Source: an uncultured Clostridia bacterium (lineage in GTDB: Bacteria; Bacillota; Clostridia; Oscillospirales; Ruminococcaceae). Taken from it: a DNA stretch of 44,848 nt. The stretch lies in assembly GCA_944387885.1 (NCBI GenBank), contig CALXGR010000015.1, positions 1-44,848 of the forward strand, given 5' to 3'. The notes under the pieces were generated by a model. The model worked only from the letters and a program-made list of their open reading frames with translations, made no database searches and was not told the DNA's origin. Position numbers and translations under genes: made by a program. Every line of letters starts with the position of its first letter. Position 1 is the first letter of the stretch. Positions 24,240 to 32,760 of this stretch are shown here, piece after piece.

Positions 24240-25430
24240 TCAATGGTTGGCAAGGCGGTAGATGGCCAGGATATCCTTCTGGTCCAGCACCCGGAAGCTG
24301 CCGATGGTCCGGGTGTTTTGGAAAGCGCAGCGGTAGGCCAGCTCCTCCAGCACCCATTCCGGCTGTACCCCGCATTCCAGCTGGGACAGACAGGTGGGCA
24401 TATCCAGGGAAGCGAAAAATGCACGGGTAGCCTCGATGCCCTCCATGGCCAGTTCCGACACATCCTTTCCCGCCGGGTCAATGCCCCACACCTTCTGGGC
24501 AAACTGGGCAAACCGGGCAGGATTGGTGTCCACGCAGTATCTGGCCCAGCTGTCCCAGACGGCGGAAAGGGATGCACCGTGGGCCACATCGAACATGGCG
24601 CTCAGTTCATGGCCCAGCTGATGGGGGGCAAAGTCCGCCTTGTTCCCCAATCCGGTCAGGCCGTTGTGGGACAGGCTGCCCGACCACATAAGCTCACTCA
24701 TGGCCTGGTAATCCCCCGGATGTTCCATGGCCCGGCGTCCGTTCCGGATGGTGTTCCGCAGCACCCCTTCCGCAAGCTCGTCAGTCAGCTGGTTGGTGGT
24801 GACCGGGTTGAAATATCGGTCCATGGTGTGCATCATAATGTCCACAATGCCGCAGGCCACCTGATACCGGGGAAGGGTAAAGGTCAGCTCCGGATCAAGG
24901 ATGGCAAACCGGGGACGGTGGAAGGGGGAGTTCAGCCCCCGCTTTTCCCGGGTCTCGTCGTTGGTGAGAACGGCGGAGTCGCTGCTCTCGCTGCCTGCCG
25001 CCGGGATGGTCAGCACCACTCCCACCGGCAGAGCATGGGGGACCGGGGTTTTCTTTTTCCAGAAATCCTCCCAGATGTCCAGCTCGGGACTGGCTGCGCC
25101 GTCGGCCATGGCTTTGGCGGTATCAATGACACTGCCGCCCCCCACGGCCAGGATAAAGTCTGCCTTAAACTCCAGGGCTTTCTTTACCCCTTCCCGGGCA
25201 AAGCTGAGCCGGGGATTGGGCTTTACCCCGCCCAGACACTGGTAGGCCAGCCCGGCCTGTTCCAGGGATGCGGTGACCCGGTCCAGGAGGCCGCTTTTTA
25301 CGGCGCTGCTGCCTCCGTATACCACCATGACCCGGGTCCCGCCTTGCTGGGCCACCTGCTGCCCGGCCTGTTCTTCGGTGCCTGGGCCAAAAATCATTTT
25401 GGTGGGAGAGTAAAACTCAAATGCCTGCAT
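24240..25430 (-). CDS. Iron-containing alcohol dehydrogenase (butanol dehydrogenase type)
   Basis: A 396-residue group III alcohol dehydrogenase, close in pattern to NAD(P)H-dependent butanol dehydrogenases BdhA/YqhD, reducing aldehydes at the end of fermentation. It shows VYGGSSAVKSG, the nucleotide motif GGGSVIDTAKAMA, and the metal ligands expected in PRYQVACGIVDIMMHTMDRY (Asp, His), APHQLGHELSAMF (His) and DVAHGASLSAVW (His). The ATG at 25430 follows GGAGGAAAATTT; the open frame is 14 codons longer but lacks a ribosome site. Own promoter at 25495-25522; single gene. Substrate range cannot be read from sequence. Confidence 0.92.
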   Translation of the reverse strand: MQAFEFYSPTKMIFGPGTEEQAGQQVAQQGGTRVMVVYGGSSAVKSGLLDRVTASLEQAGLAYQCLGGVKPNPRLSFAREGVKKALEFKADFILAVGGGSVIDTAKAMADGAASPELDIWEDFWKKKTPVPHALPVGVVLTIPAAGSESSDSAVLTNDETREKRGLNSPFHRPRFAILDPELTFTLPRYQVACGIVDIMMHTMDRYFNPVTTNQLTDELAEGVLRNTIRNGRRAMEHPGDYQAMSELMWSGSLSHNGLTGLGNKADFAPHQLGHELSAMFDVAHGASLSAVWDSWARYCVDTNPARFAQFAQKVWGIDPAGKDVSELAMEGIEATRAFFASLDMPTCLSQLECGVQPEWVLEELAYRCAFQNTRTIGSFRVLDQKDILAIYRLANH

Positions 25431-25494
25431 AAATTTTCCTCCGTTTTTTCTGAAACTCCATCCCCATCTCATCGGGATAAGCTGCTATAACAGG

Positions 25495-25522
25495 ATTGTA
25501 CCATATCCCTGCTGTTCTTGAA
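25495..25522 (-). promoter_or_regulatory. Promoter of the alcohol dehydrogenase gene
   Basis: On the minus strand TTCAAG (25517-25522), 16 bases, TACAAT (25495-25500) preceded by TGG. Confidence 0.6.
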
Positions 25523-25710
25523 ATGATTTCCCACAAGAAACGCCCGGGAAAAAGGTGAATTTTTTAGGAGGAAAAGGAGAGGTCCCTTTCCATTTTTCCG
25601 GACCTGCCCGCCAGATGATTTCCCGGTCCACAAGAGAATGGATGTCATCTTCTCTCTTTCCCGCACCCCCATCCCCTCCTCTGTCCATTGATCCTGGTCC
25701 AGAGCAAAAC

Positions 25711-25742
25711 AGGAGTGACGCAGCTGATGCTGCGTCACTCCT
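25711..25742 (-). terminator. Terminator of the LPQTG surface protein gene
   Basis: AGGAGTGACGCAGC (25711-25724), loop, and its perfect inverse (25729-25742). On the minus strand it is followed by GTTTTGC; about 80 bases after the stop. Confidence 0.7.
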
Positions 25743-25824
25743 GCTGACCCTCGTTCTCCCTGAGGGGATGCGCTTTCAATTCCCGTTGTAGGCTTCGGGT
25801 CGGTTTACCAAGAGAGGGATTTCT

Positions 25825-28800
25825 TTACTTGTCTCTTTCCTTCCCGTAAACTTTTCCCACCAGAAGGATCCCAATGACTGCCCCTCCCAACAGAATTATC
25901 CATCCCACTGTCCAGCTGTTGTCCCCGGTCTGGGGAAGATTGGAAGCGGCAGTTGTCGGGACTGCCGCCGTGGGAGCCGGTGTGGGCTGGGGATCGCCCT
26001 GGGACGGCTCCTCCGTGGGCGGTTTGGGATAATTGTTATTCACCGTGACCAGGGCCTGGGTGTAAGCGGTGCTTCCCTTCCATTCCTCCTGGGTCTTTCC
26101 GGATACAGACCGCTGGGCGGCCGCAGCCTGGAACTGGCTGCAATTTTCCCCACCTGCGGAAAATCCTTTTGCAGAGCCTGCATCTGTCTCTGTTATCTGG
26201 AAGACGGCTCCCTTGGGAAGGCCTTGGATGGTCAGGTCCTCGCCTGCTTTCAGCCGGACCTCTGCGGTTCCGTCTGCCCCAAAAGTGAGATATTGCTGCT
26301 CTCCGGGAAGGCTTCCCACAGATGCATTGGGGGTGGTCCCGTTGAGCACAGCGGGATAGCGGGTGCCGTAAAGGGTGGTGTCCGGCAGATTTTCTATGGT
26401 CACCCGGAAGGTATATTCCTCATTGGGGATGCTGCTTCCCGTTGCCGTCTTTTTCAGCTGAAGGCTGGTTTCCCGGTCCAGGATCAGCGCAAGCCGGTCA
26501 TGGTCGCTCTGGCCGGGAAGGTAGGTCATCCGGTCCAGGCTCCTGCTGGTCATGTACCGGCCTGTATTCCGCCCCGTCTCCAGGGTGGCAGGATCTCCCT
26601 TTCCATACTGGGAGTCCTGGTCGCTGTAATCGTCGTACCAATTTGTAAACCACAGGGTGCGGTCCGCATCCGGAACATAGAGATGGGAACCATCCTGGAT
26701 ATAGGCGGTAATGCTCTCCGCAGTGGGAAGGGTCACCCCGGTCTTTTCTCCCTCTGCATAGAGATCGGCGCCTGCATCCTGGGCACCGGTGCTGGTATTT
26801 CCGTTTTCCCCTGCAATGTTGCCGTAGAGCGCTCCATCCGTCATAAGGAACCGGCCTGCATTGGGTGCGCCATCTTCCAGGTCATTCTCAAGATATACTC
26901 CGCCCCCTGCATCCCGGGCGGTATTTCCCGTAATAACGCCTCCGGACATGAGGCAAAGTCCGCCCCGGAAGAGTATATCCGGCTTCCCATCCTCTTTGGC
27001 TATGGTTTCTCCGCCGATGTAGAGTCCGCCGCCGTTCTTCTCCGCCGTATTTCCCGAGATCCTTCCGTCCTTCAGCCGCAGGAATGCGCCGGCGCCGTCG
27101 CTGTCCTCCTCGTAAGTATGGGAATATCCCTCATAAGTACCGGTCCCGTCCAGATAAATGCCGCCGCCGTGGTTGGCTGCATAGTTATCCTGGATATACC
27201 CTTTTTCCATACTGATGATGGCCCCGAAGGTCCCGAAGACACCGCCGCCGCTTCCGTATCCTTCCGCACGGTTCCCGGTGATCTCCACATCCCCGGAAAG
27301 GTAAAGCCGGTTGTCCGCATGGAGATAGATGCCGCCACCGCCGGGGGCAAAGGGATCGTCGCTGTGAGCCTCCCCGTCCCAGACGGAGTTGCTCACATTA
27401 TTTTCAATCTTGCCGCCATACAGGTAGAGGGCAGACCCTGCATCTTTATTTGACTTTTGGCCAAAAAGGCCGGACACACAGATAGCGCCCCCATGGGCAT
27501 CCGCAGTGTTTTGGGAGATGGTGCCCCCCTTTATCTCCATCACCGCTTTATTGAAAAGCTGGATGGCGCCGCCGGACAGGTCGGAGTAATTTCCCTGGAT
27601 CATGCCGTCGGTCATAACGCCCCGGGCATCATTCCGGAGCATAATGGCGCCACCGCCTTCGCCGATATCATCCCCTGCAATTTCAGCCCGGTTATTCCGG
27701 ATCACTCCCCCTTTGATGGTCAGGGTGCATTTATGCTCCGTGGGAACTGCGGTGACCCCGGTAAGGCAGATGGCGCCGCCGCCCAAAGCCTGGTTTCCCT
27801 CTATTGTTCCGTCGTTGATGATGATATCTACCGGAGCCAACCCCCGGCCGATGGTACAAGCGGAAATGGCGCCGCCGTAGCCGGCGGGGACCCTGTTGTC
27901 GGCAATAAGACCGCCGTTCATGGTAAAGGAAGCCCCTTCTCTCTCAGGGTTCATCGCAGCTGTAACGATGGTCGCCACTCCGATGATCCCACCGTATCCG
28001 CTCGTGGTAAGAAAATAGTCGGCGGAGGAAAGATTCTCCTTGATCTCTCCCCCGTTCATCTCAAAGGAGGCGTTGTACAGAAGAACGATTCCTGAGTTGG
28101 CGTTGGTGTTGTACTGGGCATTATTGCCGGAGATCTCCCCTCCGTTCATGACCACCAGGCTGTTGCCGTCCGCCTTGATGACCCCGGCGTTGTTCGCATC
28201 CACACTGGTACTGCTCCCGGTGATCTTGGTCCCATTATTGATGGTGAGGGTCGCTCTGTTGCCCAGTGTAAAGGCAGTGCTCATCCGCCCTTGAGTTACA
28301 CTGTTGCAGTCCAGAACAATATTGGATACCGTCATGGAACTGCCGTTCAGGTGGAACATGACCGCTCCATTGGCGCCATTAAAGAAGCTGTCGCTAAATT
28401 TAAGGGTGAAAATATTCCCTTCGGTGCTGGTCAGCTCCACTTTTGCCCCGGAGACCAGCTCAAAATAAAAAGGTCTGACAAAACCGGCATTGCTCAATTC
28501 AATGTCTTTTTCCAGAGCGATCTTCACCGGCTCCTCCTGAGGCACCTGAGCGTTGACCTGTTCAAAAGCGGCCTTCAGCTGCTCCTCCGAGGAAACGAGA
28601 ATGGGAGACTGGTTGGATAAAATACTGGGGTCCTGAGGACCTTCGGGAGCCTCCGGTGTTTCGGGAGCCTCCGGTGTTTCGGGAGCCTCCGGTGTTTCGG
28701 GAGCTTCCGGTGTTTCGGGAGCTTCCGGTGTTTCGGGAGCTTCCGGTGTTTTGGGAGCCTCCGGTGTTTTGGGAGCCTCCGGTTCCCCTCCACCATCCTG

Positions 28801-28989
28801 AATTTCCTTTTTTGCACACTGGGAGAAATCTTCCAGGCAGACCGGACATTCCAGGTTCACCTTACCCTCTTCGCAGGCCTCGGTGCAGATACAGGGCGCC
28901 GGGGTCTCCTGGGCATAAACTGAAAAAGACGTCATCCCCAGGGAAACCATCATGACAAAGGCCATAATGGATGAAACCAACCGCTTCAT
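25825..28989 (-). CDS. Wall-anchored beta-helix surface protein, LPQTG signal
   Basis: A 1,054-residue exported protein. A signal peptide ends near SVYA (about residue 27); a Cys-rich segment follows (CICTEACEEG, CPVCLEDFSQC); then eight copies of a 6-residue Pro-Glu-Ala-Pro-Lys/Glu-Thr repeat. About 130-780 is a right-handed beta-helix made of GGxIxxNxA-type rungs (GGAICLTG, GGGIYLHADN, NGGGLYIGGE), like Chlamydia Pmp or other parallel beta-helix adhesins. A pilin-like domain (LQLKKTATGSSIPNEEYTF), a Pro-rich spacer, LPQTG, a membrane helix and KERDK end the protein. It stands alone without a sortase and should use the sortase of the pilus operon or one elsewhere. The ATG at 28989 has AAAGGAG. 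Confidence 0.88.
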   Translation of the reverse strand: MKRLVSSIMAFVMMVSLGMTSFSVYAQETPAPCICTEACEEGKVNLECPVCLEDFSQCAKKEIQDGGGEPEAPKTPEAPKTPEAPETPEAPETPEAPETPEAPETPEAPETPEAPEGPQDPSILSNQSPILVSSEEQLKAAFEQVNAQVPQEEPVKIALEKDIELSNAGFVRPFYFELVSGAKVELTSTEGNIFTLKFSDSFFNGANGAVMFHLNGSSMTVSNIVLDCNSVTQGRMSTAFTLGNRATLTINNGTKITGSSTSVDANNAGVIKADGNSLVVMNGGEISGNNAQYNTNANSGIVLLYNASFEMNGGEIKENLSSADYFLTTSGYGGIIGVATIVTAAMNPEREGASFTMNGGLIADNRVPAGYGGAISACTIGRGLAPVDIIINDGTIEGNQALGGGAICLTGVTAVPTEHKCTLTIKGGVIRNNRAEIAGDDIGEGGGAIMLRNDARGVMTDGMIQGNYSDLSGGAIQLFNKAVMEIKGGTISQNTADAHGGAICVSGLFGQKSNKDAGSALYLYGGKIENNVSNSVWDGEAHSDDPFAPGGGGIYLHADNRLYLSGDVEITGNRAEGYGSGGGVFGTFGAIISMEKGYIQDNYAANHGGGIYLDGTGTYEGYSHTYEEDSDGAGAFLRLKDGRISGNTAEKNGGGLYIGGETIAKEDGKPDILFRGGLCLMSGGVITGNTARDAGGGVYLENDLEDGAPNAGRFLMTDGALYGNIAGENGNTSTGAQDAGADLYAEGEKTGVTLPTAESITAYIQDGSHLYVPDADRTLWFTNWYDDYSDQDSQYGKGDPATLETGRNTGRYMTSRSLDRMTYLPGQSDHDRLALILDRETSLQLKKTATGSSIPNEEYTFRVTIENLPDTTLYGTRYPAVLNGTTPNASVGSLPGEQQYLTFGADGTAEVRLKAGEDLTIQGLPKGAVFQITETDAGSAKGFSAGGENCSQFQAAAAQRSVSGKTQEEWKGSTAYTQALVTVNNNYPKPPTEEPSQGDPQPTPAPTAAVPTTAASNLPQTGDNSWTVGWIILLGGAVIGILLVGKVYGKERDK
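28643..28786. repeat. 18-base tandem repeat, eight units
   Basis: Units of 18 bases (plus strand TCGGGAGCCTCCGGTGTT with C/T changes) encode the Pro-Glu-Ala-Pro-Lys/Glu-Thr stalk of the surface protein. Frame-keeping length changes are likely between strains. Confidence 0.9.
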
Positions 28990-29072
28990 AGTCTCTCTCC
29001 TTTTGTAATTCCTTTTATTTTTTCGGAGGATACTTTTCATCCGGAAACGCATCATTTTTTATACCGTTTTTT

Positions 29073-29101
29073 ATTATACTCCGCTAAATCGATAAAGTCC
29101 A
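29073..29101 (-). promoter_or_regulatory. Promoter of the LPQTG surface protein gene
   Basis: On the minus strand TGGACT (29096-29101), 17 bases, a perfect TATAAT (29073-29078). The ten bases TGGACTTTAT also occur at the -35 box of the pilus operon. Confidence 0.7.
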
Positions 29102-29198
29102 GTACTCAAAGATTTTCTTCTAGATACCGCAATTTATCCTTTTTCCCAAAAGACCTGCAAAACACAAGCGGGGTCCGGTGCCTTCTGCCCCGCTGCTA

Positions 29199-29227
29199 TT
29201 GGAATTTCACAGGCTCAGTGCTACAAT
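29199..29227 (+). promoter_or_regulatory. Promoter of the 29.3-kb gene
   Basis: TTGGAA (29199-29204), 17 bases, TACAAT (29222-29227), about 95 bases before the ATG at 29322. Confidence 0.6.
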
Positions 29228-29321
29228 AAAGAAAATACGGGGGCGGACGGCGTTTGCCTTTTCCTTCCGGACACTGGGCGGAAGGCCCCCGAACACCGGA
29301 CGATACAAGGAGGAATGCTGT

Positions 29322-29983
29322 ATGGGACTGAAAGAACAATTCGACAAATTGAATCCTTACGGGCACTTCAAAAAGGAGGATGTCTTTCGGCCGGGGCCTT
29401 CAATCCCGGCCTGTTTGAAGTGGATATGGGGAAGCTGAAAAAGCTGCGGCCCGAGATTTTCCAGCCCATTCGCTTTGCCATGGCCAGCAATCTGGACAGC
29501 AAAAGCTACATCCAGATGCAGATGAATGACGGGGACATCCAGGCGGCAGTGGTGGTCTCCACCGACCCGCTCCTGGTGGCCTGCCGTTCCGAGGACCTGG
29601 ATGCGGTGGTGCTCCAGTGTTATCCTGCCGAGCTGGGAAAAGCCCGGGGTTGGGAAGTGGGCACCTGCCTTCTCATCTGCTGCACCTACAACGGCTACGG
29701 CCCCCTCCGGAAAAACAAGGACATCGACCCCAGTCCCCGGGCCAATCCCAGATTCAAGTCCTTCGGCCCCATTCTGGCAGATCTGTACGCTGCCGACACC
29801 GCCTATCTGGAGCGGAAAAAAAGCGAGATCCCCCAGGTTATGTGGCAAACAGCCTGGGAGATGGGAAAGGCCTACATGGCCGCTCATCCGGGGATGGCCC
29901 GGAACGGTCTGGCCCTGAGCTTCCGGGATTCTGAGCCCATTGAGAAGATCCATTTCAACCCCAAGGCAGACCTGAGTGTATAA
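29322..29983 (+). pseudogene. Unknown ~220-residue protein gene with a one-base frameshift
   Basis: An ATG with AAGGAGG upstream starts MGLKEQFDKLNPYGHFKKED, but this frame soon stops. The following frame continues in a clearly coding way from AFNPGLFEVDMGKLKKL to the TAA at 29983. The switch is at the GGGG run 29393-29396: one more G gives VFRPGAFNPGLFEVD and a single ~220-residue protein. The apparent start of the second frame at 29315 is chance. The protein is soluble, with no motif I recognise. Either a recent mutation or a sequencing error; no slippery heptamer is present. It probably forms an operon with the next gene, 29 bases on. Confidence 0.7.
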
Positions 29984-30012
29984 TTCCCAAAACGTTCCAT
30001 CCGAGGTGCAGC

Positions 30013-30453
30013 ATGGCCCAAACTTCCCCTGTCCTTTCTCTCCGGGTCAAGGTCCCCGGAGAGGATTCTCCCCGGACCTTTTCCCTTGACCAGGACACCC
30101 GTTTCAGTGATATTTTCCGGACCCTCATAGAGGAAGGCTGCTTTTCTCTGCCCTCCGGTGAAAAGCCGGTATGGGTGCTGTTCTGCGGCGGCCAGGACCT
30201 GGTCACCTGGGATTCTTCCCGGAACATCTTCTTTGACCGGTTCCCCTTCGGAGAGCCGGCCATTGCCGGCGTTCCCTCCTGGATGGCCCAGGAGGTACAG
30301 TTTACCTCCTACCCTGACGGCCTGGCCCGGGCGGAGTTTCTTTACCGCACTTTCCGGGGCTCCAGATTTTTTATGGGCCATGAGGGCTTTCTCCCCGAAT
30401 ACAAAAGCTATCATGTCCCCGCCAGCCTGGAATCCCGCTGGGCGGAACATTGA
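30013..30453 (+). CDS. Hypothetical protein
   Basis: A 146-residue soluble protein, intact, with no family that I recognise. It starts MAQTSPVLSLRVKVPGED and reads like a small mixed alpha/beta protein (VWVLFCGGQDLVTW, FFMGHEGFLPEYKSYHVP). A GAGGTG ribosome site lies 4-9 bases before the ATG. It follows the frameshifted gene by 29 bases and is closed by the terminator at 30485-30535, so they are likely one transcript. The two may work together since they keep this tight spacing, but the function is unknown. Confidence 0.7.
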   Translation: MAQTSPVLSLRVKVPGEDSPRTFSLDQDTRFSDIFRTLIEEGCFSLPSGEKPVWVLFCGGQDLVTWDSSRNIFFDRFPFGEPAIAGVPSWMAQEVQFTSYPDGLARAEFLYRTFRGSRFFMGHEGFLPEYKSYHVPASLESRWAEH

Positions 30454-30484
30454 GGAACGCCGGTCCCTTTCCAATCAACAGAAG

Positions 30485-30535
30485 ACCCCCGCCGGGATGC
30501 CCTGTGCAGGCTCCCGGCGGGGGTTTTGTTTTCTT
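30485..30535 (+). terminator. Intrinsic terminator
   Basis: ACCCCCGCCGGGA (30485-30497) pairs with TCCCGGCGGGGGT (30512-30524) and is followed by TTTGTTTTCTTTT. It lies between convergent genes. Confidence 0.87.
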
Positions 30536-30549
30536 TTAGGTTATGGGAT

Positions 30550-31836
30550 TTACGAGTACACCATAATATGCAGGATCTCGCAGTCGGTACTCCGCATTCC
30601 TTCCCGGGCCAGCCGTCCCACGTTGGCGATGGTGTTCTCCACCCCCTTGGTCACAATGCCATCCCCGCCGTAGAACTGGAGGCCGTCCCGGTAGAGACGA
30701 TAGCCCAGCAGTCCGTTGTTGACGGCAGTGGCGATTTTGGCCGCACAGGATGCCTTGGCTCCGTCGCAGACCATCCCGGACAGGATGGCCAGGGAATTGA
30801 CGATAATATGGGAAATCACCTGATAATCGGCACCGTCCAGCCAGGCAATGCCGCAGTCTGCTCCCACCCCGGCGCTGGTGGCGCCGCAGAAGGCGGAAAG
30901 TCTCCCGATGCCGGTTTTCTGGTGGATGGTAATTAAGTCAGACACCAGCAGGGCCCGGAGGAGGGTATCATGAGGCACGCCCTTCTCCCGTCCATACACC
31001 ACCACCGGGACCGAGGCGGTCAGCCCCTGGTTGCCGCTCCCCGATACAATGGCCACCGGCAGTTCGCAGCCCCCCCATCCGGGCATCGCTGCCGGCGGCA
31101 GCGGCGGCGACGGCACGGTTATAAAGGTCGTCGGGGGCGGCTTTCAGGAGGGTGCGGCCCACCTGAGCGCCCCAGGGGTTCCGCAGTCCTCCCCGGCAAT
31201 GGCCATATTGCAGGAGATCTGCCGTTCCAGCAGCTCCCGCAGGGGGTCCAGATCCCCATGGGCGGAAAACTCCAGGATATCCTCCACATTCATCCGGGAG
31301 CGGTCGGTCAGCGCCGGGGTCTGTGTATCCTCACAGGCGCTTCTGGGCAGGGGAAGGGGGGTATGGTTACGCTCCATCCGGGTCAGGTTGGTGTGGAAGT
31401 CCTCGATCACCGCACAGGCTTCCTCCCTTTCGGTGTAGAGCCGCACCTCTATGTAAAAGATTTTCCCGGTCTTGGCAGGGCTGACCGTAAACTGGCAGCT
31501 TTCCAAAAGACGGCGGGTGCCGGCCCTCTGTTCCGGGGTAATGTTGGCGATCACCTGCAAGCCGGCCTGCTGGTCTCCCCCTGCGATTCCCACCGCTGCG
31601 GCGGCTTCCAGGCCATGAAGGCCGTCGGTGTTGGGGACCACCACGCTTTTGACGTTCTTGATGATGTTGCCGCTTACATAGAGCGCACAGCGGACGGGCA
31701 GGGTGCCGGGGGTCAGCAGGCTTCTGGCCCAGGCCGCTGCGTAGGCCACCGCCACCGGCTCGGTGCAGCCCATGGCCAGGAGCAGTTCCTCCCGCAGAAT
31801 GGAAGTATACATTTCATGATCGACCGTTTTTTTCAT
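30550..31836 (-). pseudogene. cyuA: L-cysteine desulfidase (CyuA/UPF0597), two compensating frameshifts
   Basis: The gene encodes a ~428-residue UPF0597/COG3681 protein that splits L-cysteine into pyruvate, sulfide and ammonia with a 4Fe-4S cluster. Conserved parts are AMGCTEPVAVAYAAA (first cluster Cys), SGSGNQGLTASVPV, SAFCGATSAGVGADCG and VCDGAKASCAAKIA. Reading goes from frame a to frame b near 31188-31194 (one base short; with a G added it reads GLRNPWGAQVGRTLLK) and back at the G7 run 31070-31076 (one G too many after DARMGG). Frames a and c are the same, so about 38 residues lie in another frame. As given, the protein is cut short. The ATG at 31836 has AAAGGA about nine bases upstream; a TTG two codons earlier is a less likely start. 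Confidence 0.82.
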
Positions 31837-31890
31837 TTTCAAAATTCCTTTCCTCTCCCTGCTCCGGGCGGATGGGGGAGACTTGGGTGT

Positions 31891-31965
31891 TCAACGGGGA
31901 CTTCTGTTTTCTGCTCTGGGATCCGGGCCGGGAGCCGGTTCTCCTTCCCATTTCCAGCGCCGCAT
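31891..31965 (-). CDS. Possible leader ORF of cyuA
   Basis: A 24-codon frame (MRRWKWEGEPAPGPDPRAEN, then RSPR and TGA) starts about seven bases after the expected transcription start and ends 55 bases before the cyuA ATG. It has two Trp and no Cys codons. It could be a leader peptide or chance. Confidence 0.3.
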   Translation of the reverse strand: MRRWKWEGEPAPGPDPRAENRSPR

Positions 31966-31978
31966 CTTCACTCTCTGC

Positions 31979-32008
31979 ATTATACTATTTTTTGCCCCCA
32001 GGCCTCAA
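31979..32008 (-). promoter_or_regulatory. Promoter of cyuA
   Basis: On the minus strand TTGAGG (32003-32008), 18 bases, a perfect TATAAT (31979-31984). It leaves a 5' leader of about 135 bases. It lies back to back with the lipoprotein promoter. Confidence 0.65.
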
Positions 32009-32047
32009 CCCGCAGCCACTGCAAAAGCGGAAAAATCCTGTTTTTCC

Positions 32048-32075
32048 TTGACAGCCGGACCACTCCGGCTATAAT
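32048..32075 (+). promoter_or_regulatory. Strong promoter with a dyad in the spacer (lipoprotein gene)
   Basis: Perfect TTGACA (32048-32053), 16 bases, perfect TATAAT (32070-32075). The spacer itself is a dyad, AGCCGGA-CCAC-TCCGGCT (32053-32070), placed exactly between the boxes, as an operator would be. Confidence 0.8.
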
Positions 32076-32136
32076 TCAGACTATAGAGAGGATGACTCCC
32101 TTATAAAAATCTCAAAAAGTCACGGAGGTGAACCGC

Positions 32137-32745
32137 ATGAAAAGAAACAGATTATTCCTGGTCTGTATCGCCTGTCTGGCGGTGATGCTTTTGGCCGCCT
32201 GCGGGAAAAGCCAGGAAACACCCATGGAATCTTCCGGGAATACCCAGGCCACAGCTGCCCCGGACCAAAACGATACCGCCCAGGAGCCGGAGTATGAGTA
32301 TCCTTCGGAGGATGCAGGCCCCGTTCTGGAAGAGAGCCGTCTGGGCTATTCCATGACCTATGATCCCACTGTATTCACCCTGGACGATACCGCCCAGGAC
32401 AAGGATACCTATACCTACAATACCGCCGAGGAACTGAGCGGTCCGGTTTATATTGCGGTCCAGTCCTGTCCCGACAAGGACGCCCAGACCCTGGCAGATG
32501 AAATCGCTGCCCAGTCCGGTCAGGAGGGCGTTGCTCCCCAGACCACCTTTTTTGGAGCGGACGGCCTGGAGACCCTTTGCGTCTACTACGAGGAAGAGGT
32601 GGAGGGTGTGACTCAGACCCATGCCGTTTATGCCATTTCCCTGGAAGAAGGCTCCCTGCTGGTTGAGATCAGCAGTTCTGTGGATGTCCCCCTCCAGCTT
32701 CAGGGAAAGCTTGAGGAAATGACCGGCACCTTCAAATTGCTGTAA
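32137..32745 (+). CDS. Membrane lipoprotein of unknown function
   Basis: A 202-residue lipoprotein. The signal MKRNRLFLVCIACLAVMLL ends in lipobox LAAC with the lipid-bearing Cys at about residue 22, followed by an acidic Ser/Thr/Gln-rich linker. The mature domain (about 65-200) starts LEESRLGYSMTYDPTVFTL and resembles small alpha/beta domains of the PsbP/DUF1795 kind found on lipoproteins; I hold this loosely. GGAGGTG lies seven bases before the ATG at 32137; a GTG three codons earlier overlaps it. Single gene with a near-consensus promoter and its own terminator, so probably well expressed unless repressed at the dyad. Confidence 0.8.
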   Translation: MKRNRLFLVCIACLAVMLLAACGKSQETPMESSGNTQATAAPDQNDTAQEPEYEYPSEDAGPVLEESRLGYSMTYDPTVFTLDDTAQDKDTYTYNTAEELSGPVYIAVQSCPDKDAQTLADEIAAQSGQEGVAPQTTFFGADGLETLCVYYEEEVEGVTQTHAVYAISLEEGSLLVEISSSVDVPLQLQGKLEEMTGTFKLL

Positions 32746-32760
32746 TATCCCCTTTGTCAA

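Larger units (their letters stand above)
25431..25824. other. Intergenic region without a convincing gene
   Basis: The 394 bases contain the dehydrogenase promoter on the left and the surface-protein terminator (25711-25742) on the right. The middle has a purine-rich run with ribosome-site-like AGGAGG near 25567 but no start with a good frame after it. Confidence 0.55.
28990..29321. other. Divergent region between surface protein and the 29.3-kb gene
   Basis: The 332 bases hold a leftward promoter (29073-29101) and a rightward promoter (29199-29227). No gene is seen. Confidence 0.6.

Noticed and set aside
25555..25791. A 78-codon rightward frame in the gap after the alcohol dehydrogenase
   Set aside because: Runs through the terminator of the opposite gene and has no ribosome site or family resemblance.
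28643..28786. Eight short regular repeats that could look like a CRISPR array
   Set aside because: No spacers; the units are contiguous 18-base codon repeats inside a protein gene.
29393..29396. Programmed frameshift at the GGGG run
   Set aside because: No X XXY YYZ heptamer in register and no internal stimulatory element; a lost G is simpler.
31837..31970. T-box or other riboswitch in the cyuA leader
   Set aside because: No T-box core, no terminator/antiterminator pair and no match to a class that I know.
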